A DNA stretch of 64,000 bases from Eutrigla gurnardus (taxonomy: Eukaryota; Chordata; Actinopteri; Perciformes; Triglidae): the NCBI GenBank assembly GCA_963514095.1, contig OY741268.1, positions 6,222,001 through 6,286,000 of the forward strand. The letters run 5' to 3'. Positions 32,901 to 44,005 of this stretch are shown here, piece by piece (within the stretch, counting starts at the first letter, position 1; each line of letters starts with the position of its first letter). The translations under genes were made by a program, and so were the position numbers. The notes under the pieces are model-generated. The model saw nothing but the letters and a program-made list of their open reading frames with translations, did not search any database and was not told the DNA's origin.

Positions 32901-33475
32901 GCCCAGTTAACAGGCACAGGGTGTTTGCATTTCTCGCTGTGGCTTTGTATATTATTAATTCAATTTTTGACCTTGATGTTGTGATCCGAAATCATTAGAC
33001 ACAAGCTGTTTGCACTTATCGTTGCGGCTGCACTTTGTAGCCTATGTTATTAATTTCACTATTAATTTAATTTATTAAGTTATGATGTTGTGATCCGAGA
33101 CAATATTACCAATGCATAGTTGTTTGTTTTCATTAATTATGCATATGGAATAAATACGCTTGTCGCATTTTGGATGTATTGTCTGTTTATTGGCAGGCGC
33201 ATGGTCACTGTCCGGTGCTGAATCTCGCACCTTTGCACGTGAAATATTTTTGCCATTGCCTTGTGGTCGCTTGTATTAGGCTTAGTTATTTTGTTGAATA
33301 TTCTTTGGCCAAATTCAGTTAAAGTGCTGTGTATCTTAGCTGCTTTTATTGAAAAAAAAACGAGAACCTCTTTATAAAGTGAAGTCATGAAAATCAATTA
33401 TTTTCTTAGCACCCCCACGTATCGGTCAAGCTCCCCATTAGCACCAGGAGAGAAAAAATCCTGGCGCCGTCCCTG
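29980..33475 (+). mobile_element. hAT transposon with TTF/DUF4371-type transposase
   Basis: The left edge (GCGCTACACCGGGGCTAGGG) and right edge (reverse complement CAGGGACGGCGCCAGGA) are imperfect inverted ends. The interrupted GGGCCC element breaks after AGCAGCG and resumes with AGCAGCGC at 33476-33483, consistent with an 8-bp hAT duplication. The left edge may have lost a few bases. An AT-rich run at 30065-30121 precedes the gene. Confidence 0.85.
30334..32716 (+). pseudogene. hAT transposase (TTF finger, DUF4371, dimerisation domain), frameshifted
   Basis: This enzyme cuts hAT ends and joins them to 8-bp staggered targets. 30334-31440 begins MDRFVIKKKR with an acidic N-terminus, then a TTF-type finger (about residues 105-175, RYFNRRWYEDYKWLEY...FCFACRHF), then the DUF4371-like core with the first catalytic Asp in LMVDESKD. 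The frame shifts near 31370. 31440-32090 carries the block after the second Asp (GAAVMSGVHNGVQ) and HCHAHRLNLV. It shifts again near 32050-32120. The last part to 32716 ends with the hAT dimerisation block SVTLPVTSASCERSFSCMRRVKTYLRNRM, with the catalytic Glu in SCERSFS, and NLACLSIHAE. All domains are present, but two frameshifts disable this copy. It resembles ZMYM1-like host proteins of hAT origin. Confidence 0.88.
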
Positions 33476-33543
33476 AGCAGCGCCACCGCTCCCATCACAC
33501 GCTGTGCGTAGGGCACCAAGTGCTGAGGGGGCACCAAAAATAT

Positions 33544-36500
33544 TGTAGGAAGATAACAAGGTTAATACCTAATGGTACCTACGTAAACTGTGTATGTAAG
33601 GAAACTACGATATTAAAATATGTATATCAATGTATATTAATCTACAATTTCAATACCTGCTCTCGTAAAAGGGGCACCATCTGTTGGTCAGACAGAACTT
33701 TATAGAATTCACGTTAATGACTCTAATGACCACTTATTAATTAATTAACAATTAATCAATATCATTTAATGAATCAGTCTCATTTCCTTCGATCATAAGT
33801 TCTTGAAATAGGGATCTTTGTATTCTGCACAGAAGAAATATCCACGGACAACGACTTTATGCTTTATGGGAATTTATTGATTAACTAGGGATTAAACAAA
33901 AGTGAATAAAACAATAACAGATGTAATAAACAAAACACCAATACAACGCCAGAAATATAACTGGAAATGTGATTAACAGCTCATCTAGCACGTTTGGCGA
34001 TAAAGGCGAGTGTGTTCTTCCTAAGAATTTGGACTCCTTAGTAAGAGGAAAAAGTGAATAATGGGATAAATGACCTCACAGATATTAGATATTAACAGAC
34101 GATATACTTAGTTTCACCCTGCAACTCGGTCATTACTGTTGAATGCGGATTCGGTCTTACTTTGGGACGCTTCTTCTCGGCTTACTGAAACTCTAAGCGG
34201 TCGCTCTTCCGTCGGTGACGTAGACCAGAAGGGATCTTCCTTGCCGTGGCCCGAGGGAACCGTTAGCGCCGATCTGCGGTAGTTTCGTAGCGGGCGTCCG
34301 TCTTTGCCGTAATCCGTCTTAGTTTAACAGCTGTCTTCTTCTTGAGTTCCGCCTTGGGTGACTTAGGTATAAGCGTTAGTCAATATGCCAAATCTTGCGG
34401 CCGCTGGTTGAGTTAGCATTGATCAAAAAGAAAAGCTAAAAATGCAAAAATTAAGAATCTAACGTCGAACGAACTATTCTAATGAAAGGAGTAAAAATTG
34501 GGAACTAAGAAAAGTACAAAACTTGAAGAGGGTAAGAGCAAAGGCGAAGGCCGGATGGCCAGCGCCTGGTGGCATGAGCGGGGAGGCAAGAGCCGGGAGG
34601 CCAGAGCCCGGGAGGCAAGAAGCGCCTGGACGCAAGAAGCGCTCCGGGTGTCTGTAACACGCAGCTTTTATGCTGACCGAGGGGGCGTGTCCATGAGGGA
34701 CCCGTTCGAGTTACAGTCCGAAATCTTTGTGATTTAAACTGTTAAACAAAACGAAATGCAATCCTATGACTAGAACGTTTGAACACCATCTCGCCGTTGT
34801 GGTCAAAGTTGGCACATTGCATATAGTTCTCACACAGAATGATAGGTCAACACAAATGAAACATGAACTGTAAACATTTCTCTGTACAAATCATTTTTGG
34901 TAGAGTTGAAAGGAACTTTGATCCAAAACATACAATGCAAACCTATCAAGCTAGCCCAAACAAGTTTGGTAACTTAGTAAGCATTTTGTCCTTGGTGATG
35001 CGGGCAGATTATTGAGCAAACATATTTTCGTCTGACTGCATGAGTGCAGTAGTTAAGTCCATTACAATGACATTGTTAATTTTTAGCATTTTTGGTAACT
35101 CCTCTGTTCTTCGTCGTAGAACAACGGGAAGTTCGCCAGTATGCTTATATTTCCTCAATGATTATTATGGATGGTTTTAAACTAATATTGAACACATATC
35201 TCATCCTTTTCTTGGATTGGTCAAAATGTGAACATGTTTTCCTGCAGAGTTCATGTGACCTCTCTCTGCATGCCAGCAGACCAGGTCATTAGTTTATGAC
35301 TCCCAGAGGGGAGGAAGGGGTCTTCAACATGACTTAGGAGCAAATGGTGAGGAAGAGATAAGGGGCCCTAGTTTCGTAGACCAGGCGCAGTCAGCTTTCA
35401 GCGCACCTGCGCCGCGCCAACGGGGTGTGTCCGCCTGAACTTTGCAAGTTTCGTGCACCGCGCAGGCTCGCGCAGGCACACCTCCCGTCTCGCCCACCGG
35501 CGCAAGTGGGAAAGAGGGAGGAGAAGAAGGCGTGAGTGGGAGACGAGGAGGAGACGAGGCGTGGACTGGGATTAATACAGCCGATTCAGATCTTCACCAA
35601 TCAAATGAGCTCGTCTCCTCTCCTTTAATGCGTTAGGGGAGGTTCAGTGCAAGTTCCTTCATTTGACAACCCGATGACAGAAGCAGCGCCGCCGCTCCCA
35701 CCACGCTCATCATGCGCTGTGCGTGCGTATCATAATAATAACAATGCCCATATTATAAAAAACAGGAGAGAGAGATGGAGATGTTTTGGTCCGAGAGGCT
35801 GAGTTTCCGTTACGCGTGCCATCCGCCTTTGATCTGACGTCAGATGTGACGGGACAATCTATATAGATATAAATTCACGTGTTGATTCAATTCGTTGCAT
35901 TAAATAGTGTTTGTTGTGATTATTTATTGCATTTAAATGTGCCTGGAACTGTGGAAACCTGCCTGTGAGGTCTCGGTGACGTGTGCGCACTGCGCGCTGT
36001 CAGCCAAACTTCCACTCCGCCAGCTGTGATTCGCATTGAATGAATGGACTTTATTTACGCCTTGCGCCGAAAGTAGACCAGGTTGGAGCTGGCGAGTTTT
36101 CAGCGCAGTCTCGGCGAGGCTTTTTGCCACGAAACTTCCGCTACGCCAAGCTGAATCTGTGACGCCTCCCACTGCTGCGCTGCCACACCCATCTTGGCAC
36201 AGGCGATCCACCAAACTGCCAAACTGACGGTGCGCAAGGCTGCGCGTGTCGAAACTTGCATTGCGCCGGCTCCGCCACCCTGCGCCGCCCTGCGCTGCGC
36301 CACGAAACTAGGGCCCAAGGTGTTATTCTTTATACTTCAATCGAGGCTCTCTGTCAAACAAAGGTGTTAATCAGTTTCCAGATGTGTTTAGGTGCCTCAA
36401 AGTCTGGTGACTCTGAAGGTCTGGTCCTCCTCGTTCAGGGGTGCGAGGAGAACTTGTAGATGCTCTGATTTAAGGGTTCGTAAATCCTCTAACCGAGCCA

Positions 36501-36665
36501 TAAAGCGGACACACATTTCCTCCAGGTCGGTCCAGTGACCTGAAGGAGAATGTTTACTCATCTGCTGCGAGGGGACCTTTGTCTGTATATCTTTTAAAGG
36601 TGAATAGTTCATCTTTCGTTCGTTGAGAAGTCACATCCGAGAATCGTGGGGCTGTGGCCCCTACA
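33544..36665 (-). mobile_element. Long solo LTR, about 2.2 kb without its nested element
   Basis: The edges are TGTAGG at 33544 and CCTACA at 36665, flanked by ATAT at 33540-33543 and 36666-36669 (4 bp). On the minus strand a TATA-like GCATAAAAGC lies at about 34666-34675 and an AATAAA at 33873-33878, which orients it. There is no internal coding region. It carries GGGCCC element B (35363-36316). The family is unknown to me. The 66- to 79-codon frames inside are not supported as genes. Confidence 0.75.
35363..36316. mobile_element. GGGCCC-TIR element, copy B, 954 bp
   Basis: Inverted ends GGGCCCTAGTTTCG and CGAAACTAGGGCCC are flanked by AAG at 35360-35362 and 36317-36319. The interior is GC-rich at both ends, with inverted GCGCAGGC/GCCTGCGC-type motifs and an AT-rich middle. 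It has no transposase. It is closely similar throughout to copy C (51803-52737). Confidence 0.88.
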
Positions 36666-36735
36666 ATATTATGAAAAAGAATTTCATAATATTCAATTTT
36701 ATAACAAACATAACAATCAATTTTAGGCATGTCTA

Positions 36736-37045
36736 TCACAAAACCGGGTCAGGGCGCACAGCAGTAGACATAATGGTGGCGAGAACCCGGTGCCTGCACG
36801 AGCCGGCCGGGCCATTCATCATCATCATCATCACCGTCTTCATCATCTGCGCTCCACAGCTGCACCGGATTCCCCGTCAAACACCAGAACGGCGGGACGC
36901 CGCTCAGACCAGCTGCAGCTCCAACTCTGGTTCCAGCTCGGGCAAAGTTGCGCGTTTCTCCACGACACGGACAACAGGCTGCAGAGGCGCGAGACCAGGC
37001 ACGAGCTGCTGTATTTTTAAAAAATATTTTTTCAGGCATACCGTT
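36736..37045 (-). mobile_element. Fragment related to the 3608-4432 hAT core
   Basis: On the minus strand the sequence follows the core of the element at 3608-4432: CCGGTGCAGCTGTGGAGCGC-like, the GAT repeat (ATC here, about 36815-36845) and the segment ending TTATGTCTACTGCTG. Both termini are missing, so it is a truncated relative. Confidence 0.8.
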
Positions 37046-38726
37046 GCGCACGTTTGAGTCTTTGTGAGCGTTCAACGTGTCTGTGAGACAGTTATAATCC
37101 TAATGTGTTACTGATTCTGGCTTCAGATAAATCCTTTCTACTTAACTCTTGACAAGCCTTCACTTGTTTTCAGTAAACAAGTGTAATTTAGCATGACAAC
37201 AGGCTGTTGCTGGATCTCTAACAAAGCAGTAATCGCTTCGATGAGTGTTGGTATGAACGTAGGCGCTGCTGAATGCATCAAGTGTCTTCCTGTCCTCTTC
37301 TGCCGGCTGTGGGTGGACGACAGCGCTGCTAATTAATGCAGCCATCAACACTGAGTGTGTGAAATGATTAACCAAATCCCCAAAATATGCAGCCTGGTCA
37401 GGGGGATAATGTTCATTGAAAGTGTTGCCTTAAATTAGTACTTCATAATTTGTGTCCTCACATTACAAAATCATTGATTACATTTCAAATTCGTGCACTC
37501 CTGAATTTTTATTACTCATTGGACAATAGGTGTGTGTAATGCAGCAGCGAGGTTATGATCCCTAGCTGGGTTCCCACGAAGAAGCTTACACCTGTGTTTG
37601 TTGGATCATGCCTTCAAGGTAGCTCTTTACCTTATTTTGGTAAACAATTGTACAGTAGTCAATAGTGAGAGACAAATAGTTAAATTAACCCTTGTATGGT
37701 ATTCGGGGCAAATTGACCAAATTCAAATTTTTAAAGGAGGAAAAATTAAGTAAATTTTTTTGTACCTGAAAGTCAATGGTCTTAGCTAATTTTCTGTGAT
37801 AAACATGTACAAAAAATATATATATATTTAGCACACATGCTACTATACCCCACACATTTTTTATATGGTCTTCGGGTCAATTTGACCAAAATACACAGAC
37901 ACACACAGAAACATGCCCACACACACATGCATACACAGACACACACACACACACACACCTGCCAACACACACACTGTTTTCATTGTCTCACTTCATTTTT
38001 TCCAAGACAAGCATGATTTATGACACCCAAGTCTTGAGTATCGTGTATATTTAACATGTATTTATTTATTTATTTGTTTATTTCGGGCATGTCTGTTAAA
38101 TCATCATCACACATCTTTGTTCACATAGTAAAATACACATGGCCGAAAGGGAAAGCGGGAGAAGCCAAGGCTTATCTGGTCCCGCCCCCATTACCCACAG
38201 GAGAAAATCGTCATCATAATCTTTTCTTATCATTGCATTTTTCACTTGACATAACTTTTCCTTTTTCTTGTGACATTTAACATAACATGTGACAGCAGTA
38301 GGTGGTACAGAGAGCTGAAGTCCAGTGCATACAGATTACATGTGTGTCTGCACACGTGAACATCAATTATGACTTATATCAAAATTACGAATTACGCTTC
38401 CATTGTTAATTGTGTTCTAGTAGAGACTGATTGCAATTATTAAACATTTATATGTATGTATGTATACGTAGTGTGGTGTTGGTTTGTATGTAATCTAACT
38501 AGCTTCACGTGTGTGCATTGTAGTTGTGAGCTAATGTAGTTTGATGGTTGTTATCAGATTTATCTCGTCTTTGAATGGACGTTTGATGTAGCAATGTAGC
38601 TTACATGTGTGTTGAGAACGTAAACAGTTCCCCACAGGTGCAACATGGATTGATAGATTGTCTCTAGTCTCCTTTACACCGGTGACTACAGCTGGATTCA
38701 GACATGGCTCAGACCTCTGTTATCTC
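37046..38726. other. No gene; possible piggyBac-like end and CA repeat
   Basis: TTAACCCTTGTATGGT at about 37685, with internal repeats of GGTCTTCGGGTCAATTTGACC near 37868, resembles the end of a TTAA-inserting piggyBac-like element, but I found no matching right end. A (CA)n tract with interruptions lies at about 37888-37974. Nothing else recognised. Confidence 0.4.
37888..37974. repeat. Interrupted (CA)n microsatellite
   Basis: CA units broken by GACA, ATGC and CTGCCA. The cysteine-rich frame on the minus strand is this repeat in translation. Confidence 0.92.
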
Positions 38727-39930
38727 ATTTATTTTTATTTAACCTTTATTTAACCAGGTTTGTCCTGTTGAGATTAAAAACCCCTTTTTCAAGGGAGACC
38801 TGACCAAAACAGTCAGCAGCAAATACACATTTACAAACATACAAATTGAGACAAGATGATTTACATTAAAAGAACAATCAGCAAAGAAACTTTCTGTGAG
38901 CCAGTTATGGAACCTATTCAGGTAAAAACATTTACATATTACGGAATCTGCTTCTAAGTATTTAACTCTTGATTTGAAAGCTCCTTCGGAGTATTCTGCA
39001 ATACATTCCAGGCCGATTTTTTTTTAAAAAGTCCTGGGAGTCCAGTATTTTTCCGACTGATAAAAATAAAAAACACATAGGTGGCAGCCGTCCAAGAAAT
39101 GCCTTATATATAAGGGTGTATCAATGTGTGAGGGCCATCCTACCTGGGAGTACAACTCACAATGATGAGTCAGAGGCTTACAGTTGGTTGATGAACCATA
39201 GAGCTGCATGGTAAGGTGTGTCCATCGCATGAAGACATTGAGCAGAGGCATGCATGTACAACAGATCACCAAAATCTAACATGGGGATTAAAGTTGCTGC
39301 AACCAGATGCTTTTTTGCATTAAAAGAAAAGCACAACCTGTTTTCAAAATAAAAACCCAATTTTAGCCCCAGCCTTTTCACAGGGTGTAGTATATGTGGT
39401 TTGCATGTAAGGGAGTCATCAATCCAAATACCAAGGTATTTGTAAGATTTAACAAGCTCTATTTCCTTTCCATCCAGGGTGACCACTATGGGTACATTTT
39501 GTGTCTGATACTTTGAGTTGGTGAACATCATCATTTTGGTCGTATCTGTATTTAAAACATGCGTCACCTCATGCAGCGTATTTTGTAAAATATAAAATGC
39601 ATTTTGCAAATATTCAATGGCCTGAGCAAGAGATGCAGCAAAGCAGTATACAACTGTGTTATCAGCATAAAAATGGAATTCAGCATTTGTCTCATGATCC
39701 AGATCGTTCACATAAATAGTAAATAAAAGTGGACCTAATACAGAACCCTGCGGCACCCCCTTATGAATAGATACATTATCAGAGCATAGCCCATCATATT
39801 TAACAAACTGTGTCTGATTGCTAAGATAGTTAGAAAACCAAGCAGTTGCTTCTTTTGACAGTCCGGAGCTCAAAAGTCTGCGTTTTAAAACATCATGGTC
39901 AACTGAAAATTTGTAAAAATATTTAAACGG
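38727..39930 (-). mobile_element. Truncated non-LTR retrotransposon (Jockey-like group)
   Basis: On the minus strand an RT fragment is followed by a 3' UTR containing GGTCTCCCTTGAAAAAGGGG and ending GGTTAAATAAAGGTTAAATA before an A/T-rich tail at about 38727. The 5' side is cut inside the RT, shortly before SVDHDVL, at about 39910-39930. The clade (I, Nimb, L2-like) is unresolved. Confidence 0.82.
39178..39910 (-). pseudogene. Non-LTR reverse transcriptase fragment with YADN motif
   Basis: The frame starts inside the RT palm (SVDHDVLKRRLL, STGL-type helix, WFSNYLSNQTQ) and continues with KGVPQGSVLGPLLFTIYVNDL, FHFYADNTVVYC and KYLGIWIDDSL. The second catalytic Asp of the usual YADD is Asn here (YADN), which would abolish metal binding. 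The frame stays open for over 230 codons despite 5' truncation, then ends just after the thumb. The endonuclease is missing. It is a dead copy. Confidence 0.85.
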
Positions 39931-42598
39931 GGAAACAATTTTCTAATCCCACACATAACATTTTTTATTTAAGTTTTTCCATTTTAGCTTTCCCACTTTG
40001 AGTTTAATGTTTGGTTTCCCCTGTATTACTTCTATGATGATTTTCAATTTTCAAAAAATTAAGCTTTCACCTTGAGCATTTCCATTTAAGATTTTGGATT
40101 TTAAATCTATCTTTTTTCATCGTCAATCATGATACAATCAATGATTTTACATTTGGAGCTACAACTGTTTTGATGCATGCTGAAACACGTTAATCGCCCT
40201 CTACGAACAGTAGCAAGCGACCATTGCATGAAGTCATTTATCGAAGCTTAATTCATCGATCGACACGCAACGTTGCACGTAAGAAGTTCCACCTTAATAA
40301 TCTTCGTAAAACGCTAAGAGACAAGTTTATCGGGAAACCGATCCCATGTGCTTCCCTCACCGCTACCCTTCCTCCATTGATATAATCATAGTGATCAAAG
40401 GTGTAGTCATAAAGTGTAAACACTACTGCTGTGTTAGCCATAGGATAGTTATGTACATTAATCACAATTCCTCGCCATTTATCTACACTGGCATGTATCC
40501 AGGTCCATCTTAACTAGGCTTAGGCCTAGTTCTTGTTTGTATTAAATGTTGTTTGTGTTTATATGCAAATGAAGCATTGTCTAATGTTATTTTTGTTGAC
40601 TTTACGAGAAATCAATCAGAAAGTAGAAAAATAAATGATTTATTTCCGCAATCTGAAAGAAGACATGCTATGGAATAGAATTGTAGTGTTTTTTTCTTTT
40701 TTCTGTACCGTCTTGTCTTAATATATCCACAGCTTGTTTATGACTATACATCAGTTGATATCTTTACACCCACTTGGTCTTCCCACGCTGTCTTTGTTGT
40801 TTACAACACTGATCGGCACATTAAATGATTCCATCATGACACACATACTTCAGTATGTTATGAGAAACAGGCATTCTTCCCCAGTGATGGTAGTTTTCCC
40901 TCCAGCAGCAGTATCATCTGGTGAGCCTATGGTGGTCTACTACCCCCCCAACAAATCCCCCCGGTCTTCATCGATTTCCTCCCTGCCGAACAGACCCCCC
41001 CTTATACGGCGAGTGCTCGCCGCAGACAGCTGAGGCCAGCTCGTAGCCTGTGGCGATCAGACACACGGAGCAGACAATGACTCGCCTCAAAGCAGCAGCA
41101 GATGTCCAAGTGATTGCTGCAGACGCTGTCTTTCATGAGACAGCTCTGCTCACAGCAGTTTTCACTGATTGGATGAAAAATATGTATAGAAAAGACGAGG
41201 AGTGATCTGCTCGGAGTTCAAGTGGGAGTTTGCACAATATGTTATATTGTAGATGAGAGTATTTTTGTACCAAACAAGAGCTGAGTTATCAAAGAAAGAC
41301 TTTGAGATTAAACTGCTGCTCAGAGCTGCGATGAACTGATCTCTATTTTTAGCAGAATAATATTCATGGATTCAGCTTTTTTGCATAATTACCGATATTA
41401 TTACATCGATATCTCTTCGGACTTAATTAAGCTGGCATAAAAAAAAAAACAAGCCTGATGGTTTTCCTGAATGGAAAGTTTTTTGTGGTGATTAATGTGT
41501 GTTGACATTCCTAGTCACTGTACAACTTAAAAAGCATCTCACAGACGTCAAAAAGAATATGTGAGCTAATTAGGAAATAACTATTCACATTGTATGTCTT
41601 ATTAAAGGATATATTTTTAGTCGATTTCCCCTGCTCAACTGTAGTTAGGTGTTACCATAAAACACATAAAAAAAGTAGAAGAGGAGATGAAGCTGATCTC
41701 TGACCTTTTAGAACTGACCTTTCTGGATCGTAATCTTTGGCTTCTTTACTCTTCAGGAAAATGTCTCTTCCTCTAACAGCTGCTTTTCATCAGAGAAACA
41801 CCCATAAAATTCAACTGCAAAAGTTAGAACAATGTGTTGGATCTGTGATGAGGCCAGTTAGTTTCAATGATACAAAGCTCACTTCAATTTACCTTCAATG
41901 ACAGATTTCTGCATGGAAATGTAATTAACTTTAAGACATGCACATAAAGGTGTTCTACATCATCAAACCTGAAGATTAATTTGAAATGCAACTCAGCAGA
42001 AGTGTCAGTTGTTGGAGTCATGAATCTGTCATTTTTACGACAGTTGATCAAAAATCCCTCCAAAATACAACATTAAGACACCAAAACATTGAGGAACAGT
42101 CCTGCTGTGATTAAGTTACTGAAACTTTTGACATTTGGAGATTTCTGCAAGAATTGCATCTTTTTGGCAAGCTGCTCGGAAAAATCTTTAATGACAGTGT
42201 ACGTAGTGCTGTCCATCCTCTGAATGAGTTGAGAGGTCAAGGAACATGTGGTTTTCCCTTGCTAAAATGTAGTCTAACTTTGAAGTATTATCCACCCCCT
42301 TCCTGACCAGCAAACAAAATGGATTCATTAGGTTTTCAAGTTTCATATGATACCAGTATCTTCACTCTTGCTACAACACTGACGTAACGAAAACAGTAGT
42401 GACCGGGATCCTGCAGATCTCTGAAGGTTCAAATTGACTGACTAAGCCATTGCAATTCCAACATCCTATAGAGTTGTTCAGACTTGTATGACCAGTCGTG
42501 ACCTTGTTATTTTGTTTAAAACAGTGAGGTTTTAGTGAAGGCGCATGTATTTGGGAAGTAGCCAGCATACGGCTGGATAAAGAGACTTGGATTACAAT
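39931..42598. other. No gene recognised; possibly host intergenic DNA
   Basis: The composition is mixed, without obvious TIRs, LTR ends or SINE cores. The longest frame (40734-41033, 99 codons) shows no domain and has proline/serine-rich composition. This is the longest stretch in the window without a recognisable element. Confidence 0.45.
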
Positions 42599-42606
42599 GA
42601 ACTGAT

Positions 42607-43997
42607 CAGTGTTGGGCAAGTTACTTCAAAAGCGTAATGCATTATTTATTACTTGTTACTGTAATTTCAAAGTAATTAGTTACATTACAATATTACTGTC
42701 TTTATATTGTAAGGCATTACACTACTTTTACATTACTTTTGCATTACTTTTCGCCAAAATAAAAGGAAATATGGATTTTTTGTTCTCAATAGATCTTGTG
42801 TTCAATGCAGCTCATTACACAGCAGGATGTGATGTTTTTCACTTCAAAATAAAAGAACGAAAAACGGAAAATGACTCGTATCCCGTTAGTCGTTTTAAAA
42901 ACGGAAAACGAGAAACGGAAAACGACTTGTTAACTGATATTAGATATTGTGTTCATGAATGGGATTCGGGGATGAAATAACAGTGCCATTTTTCATTCCA
43001 GATTTGCCGTACGTCTTTTTTAATGACCCGGAAGGCGCTGTGTTATGCTGCAAAATTACCTGAAAGCCTACCTGAGACATTTAGGGGAGCTCTAAAACAC
43101 TGTTCGTTAACGCTCTGACAGCGTCTGACGCTCGCGTTTTGAAGTAAACCTACTGTTTTAAACTCGCACCAAAAGCGTTATGACGCGGACATAAAAGCGA
43201 TCCAAAACCGACGGGGAGAATCGGAGCCTCCGCCGCCCCTCAGCTGTTGATCCATGGTGTGACTGCCGGGGTCGGGTGCGCTCTGACCGACCGGGAGCCG
43301 CTCCATGAGTCGGTGTCCAGCTCATGGAGCCTGCTAACAACAGCTCTTAATTAACATAGTGTAGAGTCACACGGACCGGCTTTCACACTTTTCCAAAAGT
43401 GGAGCGTATGCCCATCTTGCGATCGCGAATGTAGAGTCAATTGATTTCGGGTTTAAAATGCATTGTAACGCGTGTTACTGACATTTGTACCGAGTAAAAT
43501 ATTCATCCATCCATCCATTTTCTACCGCTTTATCCTGTATTCAGGGTCACGGGGGGGCTGGAGCCGATCCCAGCTGTCATTGGGCGAAGGCAGGGTACAC
43601 CCTGGACAGGTCGCCAGTCTATCGCAGGCCCAACATATAGAGACAGACAACCATTCACACTCACATTCACACCTACGGGCAATTTAGAGTCACCAATTAA
43701 CCTATCCCCATCCTGCATGTCTTTGGACTGTGGGAGGAAGCCGGAGAACCCGGAGAGAACCCACGCTTACACGGGGAGAACATGCAAACTCCACACAGAA
43801 GGAACCCGGGCCGACCCGGGGATCGAACCCGGGACCCTCTTGCTGTGAGGCGAGAGTGCTACCCACTACACCACCGTGCAGCCCCGAGTAAAATATTACC
43901 AGTTTTTTTTTTGTAATGCCTTACATTACCGCGTTACGGCAAAACATAATGCATTACAGTAATGCATTACTTTTGTAACGCGTTACTCCCAACACTG
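42607..43997. mobile_element. Non-autonomous hAT with 8-bp TSD and nested V-SINE
   Basis: The ends CAGTGTTGGGCAAGTTACTT and GTAACGCGTTACTCCCAACACTG are inverted. The exact duplication GAACTGAT lies at 42599-42606 and 43998-44005. Without the SINE it is about 1 kb. There is no transposase, though GCATTAC-rich ends match the CAGTGTTGGG hAT group. Confidence 0.94.
43504..43884 (-). mobile_element. V-SINE, full length
   Basis: On the minus strand: head GGGGCTGCACGGTGGTG, B-box-like GGGTTCGATCCCC, core TGTGTGGAGTTTGCATG and CAGTCCAAAGACATGC, tail GGATAAAGCGGTAGAAAATG followed by ATGG repeats. It is flanked by the 13-bp duplication CGAGTAAAATATT (43491-43503, 43885-43897). It is the only complete copy in the window. 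Confidence 0.96.
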
Positions 43998-44005
43998 GAA
44001 CTGAT

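Larger units (their letters stand above)
25920..33511. mobile_element. GGGCCC-TIR element, copy A, twice interrupted
   Basis: Three pieces line up with copies B and C: 25920-26052, 29784-29979 and 33476-33511. The left end GGGCCCTAGTTTCG is present and the right end is lost. The gaps are a CACTA element and a hAT element. There is no coding capacity of its own. Confidence 0.8.

Noticed and set aside
37685..37980. Complete piggyBac-like MITE starting at TTAACCCTTG
   Set aside because: No matching inverted right end with TTAA was found. Reported only as a possible end.
40734..41033. 99-codon frame as a host exon
   Set aside because: No domain, no splice or promoter support, and low-complexity Pro/Ser composition at the end.
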